From: a bacterium
Lineage (GTDB): Bacteria > Vulcanimicrobiota > Vulcanimicrobiia > Vulcanimicrobiales > SCRA01
Reading direction: 5' to 3'
Assembly: GCA_004298675.1 (NCBI GenBank)
Contig: SCRI01000047.1
Location: forward strand, 24,384 to 88,383
DNA length: 64,000 nucleotides
The notes beneath the pieces were generated by a model, which saw nothing but the letters and a program-made list of their open reading frames with translations, had not been told where the DNA came from and did not search any database. The position numbers and the translations under genes are program-made. Position 1 is the first letter of the stretch. Every line of letters starts with the position of its first letter. Below, one piece after another: positions 26,469 through 33,866 of the stretch.

Positions 26469-26477
26469 AGTGTAGCA
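26469..26477 (-). promoter_or_regulatory. Candidate extended -10 promoter for the leuA leader
   Basis: Minus-strand TGCTACACT (TGn plus -10) lies 10 nt upstream of the leader-peptide ATG. A TTGACG at 26483-26488 is only 8 bp from it, too close to be its -35, so recognition would rest on the extended -10. Confidence 0.5.
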
Positions 26478-26530
26478 CGCAACGTCAAGCACGGCGACGC
26501 CGCGCTCGAAATATCCCTCGCGCGAGGAGG

Positions 26531-26560
26531 TTGACATGTCGAACGCATGGGCAGTACCAT
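26531..26560 (+). promoter_or_regulatory. ilvBNC-leuCD promoter
   Basis: TTGACA (26531-26536), 18 bp, TACCAT (26555-26560). The predicted transcript start (about 26567) is a few bases before the leader-peptide ATG at 26571. It is divergent from the leuA leader promoter; the two -10 boxes are about 80 bp apart. Confidence 0.7.
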
Positions 26561-26570
26561 GGCTTCAACA

Positions 26571-26636
26571 ATGTCGTCGCAAATTCTCGTCGTTAGCCTT
26601 ATTCTTGTCCGCCTCGAAGGGGGTCGGTGGGGATAG
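26571..26636 (+). CDS. ilvB leader peptide (Ile/Leu/Val-rich)
   Basis: A 21-codon frame, MSSQILVVSLILVRL... ending GGRWG and TAG, packs ten Ile/Leu/Val codons (ATT CTC GTC GTT ... CTT ATT CTT GTC ... CTC) into twelve codons. A terminator stem begins 30 nt after its stop. This is the classic arrangement of ilv attenuators controlled by all three branched-chain amino acids. An upstream in-frame ATG (26559) overlaps the -10 box, so the ATG at 26571, about 4 nt inside the transcript, is preferred; no Shine-Dalgarno is present. Confidence 0.82.
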   Translation: MSSQILVVSLILVRLEGGRWG

Positions 26637-26666
26637 GCACTGTCTGACGACAGAATACGAAAGTAG

Positions 26667-26705
26667 AAGCCGCCTCGCCGACCAAGCGAGGCGGCTTTCT
26701 TTTTT
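26667..26705 (+). terminator. ilvB attenuator (intrinsic terminator in leader)
   Basis: A perfect 12-bp stem AAGCCGCCTCGC / GCGAGGCGGCTT with a 7-nt loop, followed by a TTTCTTTTTT tract, ends 13 bp before the ilvB start. A smaller hairpin, CTGTC-TGAC-GACAG (26640-26653), lies between the leader stop and the terminator and could act as a pause or competing structure. Confidence 0.92.
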
Positions 26706-26718
26706 CACTGGAGGTATC

Positions 26719-28413
26719 GTGGAGATCACCGGTTCGCGTCTCTTGCTTGCGGTACTCGAGGCCCATGGGATCGACTCCGTCTTCGGCTATCCCGGGGGCG
26801 CCATCATGCCGTTTTACGATGCGCTACTGCACGGCGGTCTCACGCACTATCTCGTCCGCCACGAGCAGGGGGCGGCCTTTGCCGCCGGCGCCTACGCCCG
26901 GACGACGGGGCGTTTGGGCGTCTGCGTCTCGACCAGCGGTCCCGGTGCCACCAACCTCGTGACCGGGTTGCTGGACGCGATGATGGACAGTGCACCGGTC
27001 TTGGCTATTACGGGCCAAGTGCGCTCGGCGCTCATGGGCAGCGATGGGTTTCAAGAGGCCGATGTGGTCGGCATCACCAGCCCTTGTACGAAGTTCAACG
27101 CGCTGGTGACGCGCGCGGCCGACATCCCCGCCACCGTGGAGAAGGCGATCCGTATCGCCACGTCTGGGCGCCCGGGTCCGGTGCTCGTCGACGTCACCAC
27201 CGACGCGCTCAAGGAGCGGCTGACCTGGGATGCTCCGTTGACGCGCTCCGCCGAGCGTAGCGGCTACGGCGAGGGCGGGCGTGCGCCGGAGCTCAACATC
27301 GCGGCCACGGAGGCGATCGCGGCGCTGGCGCGCGCCGAGCGCCCCGTCATCATCGTGGGCGGCGGCACCCGCATCGCGGGCGTCGTGCAGGAGTTCCGGC
27401 GCCTGGCGGCACTGATCGGCGCCCCGGTCGTGGCGACGCTCAACGGTCTGGGAACGGCCGATCCGAGTGACGCGCGCTATCTCGGCATGTTCGGTATGCA
27501 TGGCCACAAAGGTGCCAACCTCGCCGTCACGCGTGCCGACTGCATGCTGGCGCTGGGCGTGCGCTTCGACGACCGCGTCACCGGCGACGTCTCGAAGTTC
27601 GGACGCAATGCCACGGTCATTCACTGCGACATCGATCCCTCCGAGATCGGTAAGATCATCCACGTGGACGTCCCCGTGGTGGGCGATCTGCGCGAGACGA
27701 TCGCGGTGCTGACGGAGGTGGCTCAGGTTGCGACGATGCCGTCCTACGAGCCGTGGTTGGCCGAGGTAGCAGCGCTGAAGCGGCCGCTGCCGCCGGCGCG
27801 CCACGAGAACGGCGAACTCTCGGCCACCGACGTACTGGACGCGCTGGCGGCACTGATGGAGCCCGGCACCGTCGTCACGACCGACGTCGGGCAGCACCAG
27901 ATGTGGGCGGCACAGCGCGTGCGCTTGGAGAGCAGCCGTGACTTCCTGACCTCCGCCGGTCTGGGGGCGATGGGCTTCGGCCTGCCCGCGGCGGTGGGGG
28001 CGCAGGTGGCCCGCCCGGGCGATACCGTGGTCGCCATTCTCGGCGACGGCGGTTTCCAGATGACGATGCACGAGCTGGCGACGATTCGCCGCTACGAGTT
28101 GCCCATCAAGATCGTGGTGATGGACAACCGTCATCTCGGCATGGTGCGGCAGTGGCAAGAGCTCTTCTACGAGCGCCGCATCGTGGCCACCGATCTCTAC
28201 GACAATCCGGAGTTCTGTACGCTGGCGTCGGCGTACGGTATCGCCTCCACGCGCGTTGACCGCCCGGAGGACCTCCATCGCGCCTTGCGCGAGATGCTCG
28301 ACTCGAGCGGCGCCTTTCTACTGCACTGCGCCTGCTTTCCCACGGAGAACTGCTTTCCGATGGTACCGGCGGGGCGCCACATCGACGAGATGCTGGAGAG
28401 AACATCGGCATGA
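26719..28413 (+). CDS. ilvB: Acetolactate synthase large (catalytic) subunit
   Basis: ThDP-dependent enzyme (564 aa) making acetolactate or acetohydroxybutyrate from pyruvate. The N-terminal domain has FGYPGGAIMPFYDAL and the catalytic glutamate in RHEQGAAFAAGAYAR; the C-terminal ThDP motif is GDGGFQMTMHEL...VMDN. Length is normal. The GTG at 26719-26721 is chosen because GGAGGT precedes it and the terminator lies just upstream; the open frame continues through the leader region, but that part is not protein-like. First gene of ilvBNC-leuCD; its stop overlaps the ilvN start (ATGA). Confidence 0.95.
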   Translation: MEITGSRLLLAVLEAHGIDSVFGYPGGAIMPFYDALLHGGLTHYLVRHEQGAAFAAGAYARTTGRLGVCVSTSGPGATNLVTGLLDAMMDSAPVLAITGQVRSALMGSDGFQEADVVGITSPCTKFNALVTRAADIPATVEKAIRIATSGRPGPVLVDVTTDALKERLTWDAPLTRSAERSGYGEGGRAPELNIAATEAIAALARAERPVIIVGGGTRIAGVVQEFRRLAALIGAPVVATLNGLGTADPSDARYLGMFGMHGHKGANLAVTRADCMLALGVRFDDRVTGDVSKFGRNATVIHCDIDPSEIGKIIHVDVPVVGDLRETIAVLTEVAQVATMPSYEPWLAEVAALKRPLPPARHENGELSATDVLDALAALMEPGTVVTTDVGQHQMWAAQRVRLESSRDFLTSAGLGAMGFGLPAAVGAQVARPGDTVVAILGDGGFQMTMHELATIRRYELPIKIVVMDNRHLGMVRQWQELFYERRIVATDLYDNPEFCTLASAYGIASTRVDRPEDLHRALREMLDSSGAFLLHCACFPTENCFPMVPAGRHIDEMLERTSA

Positions 28414-28628
28414 GCGAACGACTCGAACTCCCATTGCGCGACCAACGCGCGCTCGCCAAGGTATTGGCGGCGCTGACGCGCACGGGCTGCACCGCCACCA
28501 GCGTGCGCGCTAGTTTCGGCGATAGTTACTCCGCCGTCATCACGATCGAGGGGCCCGCGCTCAACCTGCGGCGCCTGTCAGCACTAATCACGCGTCTTCT
28601 TTCAACCCACCAAGAGGAGTACCGATGA
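28410..28628 (+). CDS. ilvN: Acetolactate synthase small subunit, single-ACT short form
   Basis: Regulatory ACT-domain protein of only 72 aa ([23 protein letters not shown]...[11 protein letters not shown]). Usual IlvN/IlvH proteins have 90-170 residues with an ACT domain and often a second domain; this is closer to IlvM (about 87 aa). It should bind the large subunit and may or may not bind valine. It overlaps ilvB and ilvC by ATGA junctions. The position is the main evidence; the sequence match to ACT is modest. Confidence 0.78.
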   Translation: MSERLELPLRDQRALAKVLAALTRTGCTATSVRASFGDSYSAVITIEGPALNLRRLSALITRLLSTHQEEYR

Positions 28629-29695
28629 ACGTCCAACACGCCCAAACCACCGACCCGGGGAGCCTGCGCGGAAAACGCATCGGCATCATTGGATACGGCA
28701 GTCAAGGCCGCGCGCACGCGCTCAACCTCCGGGACTCCGGTTGCGACGTCGTCGTCGGACTTCGCACCGGAGGCGCCTCCTACGTCAAAGCGATCGCCGA
28801 CGGCTGGAGCCCCGTCACGCCGGCCGACGCCGCCACGCGCGACGTCGTCATGATGCTCACCCCCGACGAAGAGACACCGCGTATTTACCGCGAGCAGATC
28901 GGCCCCAACTTGCGCCCCGGCGCCGCGTTGGGCTTTGCGCACGGGTTCTCCATCCATTTCAACTACGTGCAGGCACCGCCGGCCGTGAGCGTTTTCATGG
29001 TGGCGCCGAAGGCCCCCGGACGCTTGGTGCGCAGCGAGTACGAAGCCGGGCGCGGCGTCCCGTGCTTGATCGCGGTGGCGCAAGACCCGCACGGTGATGC
29101 GCTCGAGATCGCGCGCAACTGGGCGATCGGCATCGGTGCCGGCCGGGCCGCGATCATCCAGACCAACTTCCGCGAGGAGACGGAGACCGATCTCTTTGGC
29201 GAGCAAGCCGTGCTCTGCGGCGGACTCTCGGCGTTGGTCACCGCCGGCTTCGAGACGCTCGTGAGTGCCGGCTACGCGCCGGAGATGGCTTACTTCGAGT
29301 GCTGCCATGAGTTGAAGCTCATCGTCGATCTGGTCTACGAGCGCGGCATCACGGGCATGCGCGACGGTATCTCGAATACGGCCAAGTATGGTGACTACAC
29401 GCGCGGCAGCCGTATCGTCACCGAGCAGACGCGCCAGGCCATGCGCCAGATCCTGGGTGAGATCACCTCCGGTGCCTTCGCCAAGGAGTGGATGGCCGAG
29501 TGTGAGGCTGGCAAGCCGCGCTTCCAGCGCTTCCGCGAGGAGGGCCACCGCCATCAGATCGAGGGTGTGGGTGCGGAGTTGCGCAGCTTCATGCCCTGGA
29601 TGGCGGCTCCCGAGCCGCCGCGTTCCGAGACGCCGGCGCCCGCGCTCGATGCGAGCCATGCGATGCCGGAAGTCGGCGCTTTTATGAACGAGTAG
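28625..29695 (+). CDS. ilvC: Ketol-acid reductoisomerase
   Basis: NADPH-dependent isomeroreductase (356 aa, class I) converting acetolactate to dihydroxyisovalerate. Rossmann motif [20 protein letters not shown], cofactor loop [12 protein letters not shown], and the knotted all-helical domain with the metal-binding Asp/Glu residues ([33 protein letters not shown]) are present. The loop lacks the usual serines that bind the NADP phosphate (GGAS), so cofactor choice could be relaxed. The C-terminal 20 residues are a Pro/Ala-rich tail. ATG overlaps the ilvN stop. 82 bp separate it from leuC without a clear terminator. Confidence 0.95.
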   Translation: MNVQHAQTTDPGSLRGKRIGIIGYGSQGRAHALNLRDSGCDVVVGLRTGGASYVKAIADGWSPVTPADAATRDVVMMLTPDEETPRIYREQIGPNLRPGAALGFAHGFSIHFNYVQAPPAVSVFMVAPKAPGRLVRSEYEAGRGVPCLIAVAQDPHGDALEIARNWAIGIGAGRAAIIQTNFREETETDLFGEQAVLCGGLSALVTAGFETLVSAGYAPEMAYFECCHELKLIVDLVYERGITGMRDGISNTAKYGDYTRGSRIVTEQTRQAMRQILGEITSGAFAKEWMAECEAGKPRFQRFREEGHRHQIEGVGAELRSFMPWMAAPEPPRSETPAPALDASHAMPEVGAFMNE

Positions 29696-29777
29696 GGACT
29701 GCTGGCATACGTCGCCTTCCGGCGCCTCGGCCTGACGAAAAAATAAGGCCCTACTGACACTGAACGGAGATATCGGC

Positions 29778-31145
29778 GTGCGAACGCTTTTCGAGAAGAT
29801 CTGGGATAGCCACGTGGTCGAGGAGCTGCCGGGCGGTAACGCACTGGTGTTCATCGACCGCGTCGTTGCCCACGAGATCACCACCCCTACCGGGGCACTC
29901 GAGATCGAGCAGAATTTCGGTGACCGCATCTACGATCCGGCACGTATCGTGGCCCTCAACGATCACGTGTCGCCCGCCAAGGACACCGAGACGGCGATCC
30001 AGGCACAGGTGCTGCGCACGTGGGCGAAACGTCACGGCATCAAGCTCTACGACATCGGCGATAACGGCATCTGCCACGTGGTGGTGCCCGAGCGCGGCTT
30101 GGTCGAGCCCGGAATGACGCTCTGCTGCGGTGACAGCCACACCTGCACGCTGGGCGCGTTCGGAGCCTTTGGGCTAGGCATCGGCAGCACCGCCCAAGGC
30201 GGGGCGATGCTCGCCGGCTGCTTGATCTTGCAGCGGCCGAAAGTCTACGGCATCGAGCTGCGCGGCAGTCTCGGCCACGGTGCGACGGCGAAGGATCTCG
30301 CGCTGACGGTCGTCGCGCGTTTGGGCTTCCGCGGAGCGACCGGTTACGTCATCGAGTATTTCGGCGCGGGGGTGGCCTCGCTCTCGATGGAGGAGCGCAT
30401 GACGCTCTGCAACATGGCCATCGAAGCCGGTGCCACTTCCGGTCTCTGCCCGGTCGACGAGACGACGTTCTCGTATCTGGCGCAGACCGAATACCAGCGC
30501 GGCGTGCCCGATTGGGAGAGCCGCGTCGAGCGTTGGCGGGCCCTGCGCGCCGACGACGACGCCGAGTACGACGCCGTCGCGCGTATCGATCTCTCGGAGC
30601 TGCGTCCGCTGGTCTCGTGGGGGACCAACCCCGGCGAGTGTTCACCGATCGACGGCGCCGTGCCGGCCGATGCACCCCAGGCTTCGCTCGAGTACATGGG
30701 GCTCACGCCTGGACAGACGCTGGACGGGCTCGCCATCGATCAAGCCTTCATCGGCTCCTGTACCAACGCGCGCCTCTCCGATCTGCGTGCCGCCGCTGCG
30801 GTGCTGCGCGGCCGCCACGTGACCGTGCCCACGATCGTCACCCCAGGCTCGCAGGCGGTGCGCCGGGCCGCCGAACGTGAGGGTCTCCACGATATCTTTC
30901 AAGACGCCGGGGCGCTCTGGACGCACTCCTCGTGCGGGCCGTGCCTGGGAATGTCGATGGGTGTCCTGGCTCCAAAGATGCGCTGCGTCTCGTCGTCGAA
31001 CCGCAATTTCCCGGGGCGCATGGGAGCGGGCGGACGCGTGCACTTGGCCTCGCCGACGGTAGTCGCCGCGAGCGCCGTAGCCGGATGCATCACCGCACCC
31101 GATCGACTCGCCGCACGGCATGCCGTGGCCGGTGGTGCCGCATGA
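29778..31145 (+). CDS. leuC: 3-isopropylmalate dehydratase large subunit
   Basis: Aconitase-family [4Fe-4S] enzyme subunit (455 aa) isomerising 2- to 3-isopropylmalate with LeuD. Cluster cysteines are visible in GSCTNAR and SSCGPCLG, with GDSHTCTLGAFGAFGLGIG and NRNFPGRMG as further signature segments. GTG start at 29778 after CGGAGATATCG. The stop overlaps the leuD start (ATGA), so the two subunits are translationally coupled. Confidence 0.95.
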   Translation: MRTLFEKIWDSHVVEELPGGNALVFIDRVVAHEITTPTGALEIEQNFGDRIYDPARIVALNDHVSPAKDTETAIQAQVLRTWAKRHGIKLYDIGDNGICHVVVPERGLVEPGMTLCCGDSHTCTLGAFGAFGLGIGSTAQGGAMLAGCLILQRPKVYGIELRGSLGHGATAKDLALTVVARLGFRGATGYVIEYFGAGVASLSMEERMTLCNMAIEAGATSGLCPVDETTFSYLAQTEYQRGVPDWESRVERWRALRADDDAEYDAVARIDLSELRPLVSWGTNPGECSPIDGAVPADAPQASLEYMGLTPGQTLDGLAIDQAFIGSCTNARLSDLRAAAAVLRGRHVTVPTIVTPGSQAVRRAAEREGLHDIFQDAGALWTHSSCGPCLGMSMGVLAPKMRCVSSSNRNFPGRMGAGGRVHLASPTVVAASAVAGCITAPDRLAARHAVAGGAA

Positions 31146-31669
31146 ACTTCGAAGGCGAGATTCTCCTCGTCGACCGCGCCAACGTCGATACCGACCAGAT
31201 CATCCCTGCGCGCTACCTCACCGGCATCACGAAGAGCGGCTACGGACAACACCTCTTCACGGGCATGCCGGGCGGTACGGAGTTGCTCCAAAGCAAGCCC
31301 GCCGCCACCATTCTGGTCGCGCGCGAGAATTTCGGCTGCGGAAGCTCGCGCGAGCACGCCGCGTGGGCGATCGCCGATCGCGGCTTCCGGGCGGTGATCG
31401 CGGAGAGCTTCGCGCGCATCTTCCTCGAGAACGCCTACACCAACGGGGTGGTGCCTATCGTGCTGCCCAAGGCCGAGGTGGAGGCGTTGGCGGCGTGCGG
31501 ACGCGCGCGCATCGACGTCGCCGGGCAGTTCGTCGAGGCGTTGGGGCGGCGCATCCCCTTCGATCTCGATCCGCTGCGTAAGTCCTTCGTGCTCGAAGGC
31601 GGCTTCATGGAGTTCTTAGCCAAGAAAGTCGAGCTAGTGCGCGCGTGGGAGCGCGCCGCGGCCTCCTAA
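31142..31669 (+). CDS. leuD: 3-isopropylmalate dehydratase small subunit
   Basis: Swivel-domain subunit (175 aa) completing the LeuCD dehydratase. The family motifs [13 protein letters not shown] and [16 protein letters not shown] are exact. ATG overlaps the leuC stop. It is the last gene of the operon; leuB (isopropylmalate dehydrogenase) and ilvD are not in the window. The 3' end overlaps the convergent diguanylate cyclase gene by 4 bp, with no terminator visible between. Confidence 0.95.
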   Translation: MNFEGEILLVDRANVDTDQIIPARYLTGITKSGYGQHLFTGMPGGTELLQSKPAATILVARENFGCGSSREHAAWAIADRGFRAVIAESFARIFLENAYTNGVVPIVLPKAEVEALAACGRARIDVAGQFVEALGRRIPFDLDPLRKSFVLEGGFMEFLAKKVELVRAWERAAAS

Positions 31670-32586
31670 GCGGTACCCGTCTCGTGGCGGCGCTTCGCCT
31701 CGTACATCAAGGCATCAGCCTCCTCCCACGTACGCCGCAGCGTGGCGCCGGCGCGGCGCCGCGCGACGCCGATCGAAGCGGCGATACCGCGTTCGCGAAA
31801 GGCGTCCAGCAGTCGCCGGCGCAGGTGTTCCGCCTGCGCCGGTTCGCTCTCCACGGCGAGGATGGCGAACTCGTCACCACCGATGCGGGCCATGCTGTCG
31901 TGGCCGCGTAGGACGCGCGTAATCGTCCGCGCGGCATGGCGCAACATGCGGTCGCCACGGGCATGGCCGTAGGTATCGTTGGTGTGCTTGAACTCGTCGA
32001 GATCGAGCATGAAGATGTGCGCGGAGCAGTCGTAGCGGCGGCAGCGCTCCTCCTCGCCTGCAAGCAGGCGGTCCCAGCCACGGCGATTGAAGACGCCGGT
32101 CAGCGGATCGAGCAGCGCGTCGGCCTCGGCACGCTCGGCACGGCGCTCGGCCTCGTCCACCTCGCGCTGGCGATCCACCAACGAGCCCAGCAGGCGTCCG
32201 AAGAGGAGCAGTACCGCGGCGGCCTCGTCGTGATCGATCTCCTGTGCCTGCGTGCATAGGCCGCAGATCGTGCCGAACAGTCTCCCGTCACTGCCGAGAA
32301 TGGGCACGCCCGCGCAGGCGCCGGCACCTCCGCCTGCAAGGACGAGTGGACCCTCGCCGCGCAGCAGGCGGGCGTGCAGCCGTTCCGAGCGCGCCAGCGT
32401 CTTACCGCACTCGTACGCTGCCTTCGGCTGATGGGCGGCGACGCGTACCGGCAGGTCCTTGTCGACGTGCGTAAAGAGGCAGTGTTGAAAGCCGAGGGTG
32501 CGCTGGAGGTGGGCCAGAGCCGCTTGGATGGCGGCGCCGAGGTCGTTGAACGGGAGGAGGTCGGGTGGGGGAACCGAGACGGTCAT
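31666..32586 (-). CDS. GAF-GGDEF diguanylate cyclase
   Basis: Cytosolic signalling enzyme (306 aa) expected to make cyclic di-GMP. Residues about 15-135 form a GAF-like sensor (ending PILGSDGRLFGTICGL), a short coiled linker follows (VDRQREVDEAERRAERAEADAL), then a GGDEF domain with intact GGDEF (236-240) and an RxxD product-inhibition site (RGHD, 227-230) at the canonical 5-residue spacing. No EAL domain. It stands alone, convergent to leuD; the roughly 90 bp upstream (32587-32676) presumably hold the terminator of neither and show no clear element. Confidence 0.9.
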   Translation of the reverse strand: MTVSVPPPDLLPFNDLGAAIQAALAHLQRTLGFQHCLFTHVDKDLPVRVAAHQPKAAYECGKTLARSERLHARLLRGEGPLVLAGGGAGACAGVPILGSDGRLFGTICGLCTQAQEIDHDEAAAVLLLFGRLLGSLVDRQREVDEAERRAERAEADALLDPLTGVFNRRGWDRLLAGEEERCRRYDCSAHIFMLDLDEFKHTNDTYGHARGDRMLRHAARTITRVLRGHDSMARIGGDEFAILAVESEPAQAEHLRRRLLDAFRERGIAASIGVARRRAGATLRRTWEEADALMYEAKRRHETGTA

Positions 32587-32676
32587 GACTCAGCGGCGCT
32601 TCGCCGGACCGCTGGCGCTTTCGTGCGGACGTGCGTTAAGGTTTAGCCTAAAATCGCACAAGAAACGGCGAAGCTG

Positions 32677-33024
32677 CTACCGGCTCTCGCTGGCGCGAAT
32701 TTCGTCGATGCGCTCGACGGCACGCCGCAGATGCGGGATCACGATGGAGCCGCCCACCACCAGCCCGACGTTGAGCGCTTCGTAGAACTGTTCGTCGGTG
32801 ACTCCCAGCGCGATGCACTGACCGAGGTGATAGGTCACGCAGTCGTCGCAGCGCAGCACGAGCGAGGCCACGAGCCCCATCAGCTCCTTGATGACGGCGG
32901 TGAGCGCCCCTTCGTCGTACGCGCGCGTATCGAGGTTGAAGAAGCGCTGGATACCCAGGTGCCCGGACGCTAGGATGCGTTCGTTTGCGTGCGCGCGATG
33001 GGCGTTGAAGGCGTCGATATCCAT
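32677..33024 (-). CDS. AhpD-like / carboxymuconolactone decarboxylase family protein
   Basis: All-helical protein of 115 aa with the family redox motif CDDCVTYHLGQ (CxxC followed by His), as in AhpD-like peroxidase partners and carboxymuconolactone decarboxylase-like proteins. The ATG at 33022-33024 gives the normal domain length; the longer open frame upstream runs through the neighbouring gene. It lies 44 bp after the hydroxypyruvate-isomerase-like gene in the same direction and is probably its operon partner. A redox or stress role is likelier than a ring-lactone reaction because the Cys pair is present. Confidence 0.82.
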   Translation of the reverse strand: MDIDAFNAHRAHANERILASGHLGIQRFFNLDTRAYDEGALTAVIKELMGLVASLVLRCDDCVTYHLGQCIALGVTDEQFYEALNVGLVVGGSIVIPHLRRAVERIDEIRASESR

Positions 33025-33068
33025 GGTGGCGGCGTCATTCGCGAGAGGAGTGCCCCGTACCCCGGGGT

Positions 33069-33857
33069 TCACGCGCCGGCAGTGAAGCCGTACTCCTCGA
33101 TCCAGCTCAGGCTCTCCCGCGTTGAGCCGGACGGACGGTACTCCAAACCCACCCAGCCTGCGTAGCCGGCAGTGTCGATGGCGCGCAGGATGCGCTCGTA
33201 GGCTAGCTCGCCCGTGCCGGGCTGATGGCGCTCCGGGGAGTCGGCGATCTGAACGTGGCCCACGCGCGCGACGCAACGCGCGAACCTCGCGGTGACGTTG
33301 CCCTCACCGCGCTGCACGTGGTAGCAGTCGAACTGCAGGCGCGCGTTCTCGGCGCCAACGTCGTCCAACAGCCGCAGCGCGCGTGCCGTCGTCTCGATGA
33401 AGAAACCGGGCGTGTCGAGAGCGTTGAGCGGCTCGACCAGCAGCGTGATGCCGCTTTCCCGCAGGCGTGCCGCTGCGTAGCGCAGGTTCTCGACGGCGGT
33501 CTCCCACAGCGTGCGTTCGTCGAGCTCCGCCTTGCGGATGCCCACCAGCGCGTTGATGCGCGTGCAGCGCAGGCGCCGTGCCGCCTCCAGTGCGCGCTCG
33601 ATGCCCGCGTGGAACTCCTCACGCCGCGTGGGGTCGAGCGCGAACCCGCGCTCGCCCGCCGCAAAGTCGCCCATCGGCAAGTTGAAGAGAATCAGTTGCA
33701 GGCCGTGCTCGCGCAGCAGACCGGCGTACTCTTCGACGTGTCCGTATGGATCGGGCAGCTCGACGGCGCGGAAGCCGCTGGCGGCGGCCGCCGCGAAACG
33801 TTGCTCCAGCGGTACTTCGGTGAAGAGGAAGGAGAGGTTGGCGCAGAGCTTGGGCAT
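33069..33857 (-). CDS. Hydroxypyruvate isomerase-like TIM-barrel protein
   Basis: AP-endonuclease-2/xylose-isomerase-like TIM barrel (262 aa) of the Hyi group. Recognisable features are ANLSFLFTEVPLEQRFAAAAASGF at the N-terminus, LVEPLNALDTPGFF with the metal-binding Glu, FDCYHVQRGEGN, and GLEYRPSG. Hyi interconverts hydroxypyruvate and tartronate semialdehyde; relatives epimerise keto sugars. It sits 9 bp after the aldolase/dehydrogenase fusion, so the substrate may be a sugar fragment or keto sugar instead. Confidence 0.85.
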   Translation of the reverse strand: MPKLCANLSFLFTEVPLEQRFAAAAASGFRAVELPDPYGHVEEYAGLLREHGLQLILFNLPMGDFAAGERGFALDPTRREEFHAGIERALEAARRLRCTRINALVGIRKAELDERTLWETAVENLRYAAARLRESGITLLVEPLNALDTPGFFIETTARALRLLDDVGAENARLQFDCYHVQRGEGNVTARFARCVARVGHVQIADSPERHQPGTGELAYERILRAIDTAGYAGWVGLEYRPSGSTRESLSWIEEYGFTAGA

Positions 33858-33866
33858 CGTCGATCC

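Noticed and set aside
26483..26488. TTGACG as -35 of the leuA leader promoter
   Set aside because: Only 8 bp from the TACACT box; at 17 bp spacing the -10 would be CCATAA, which is poor.
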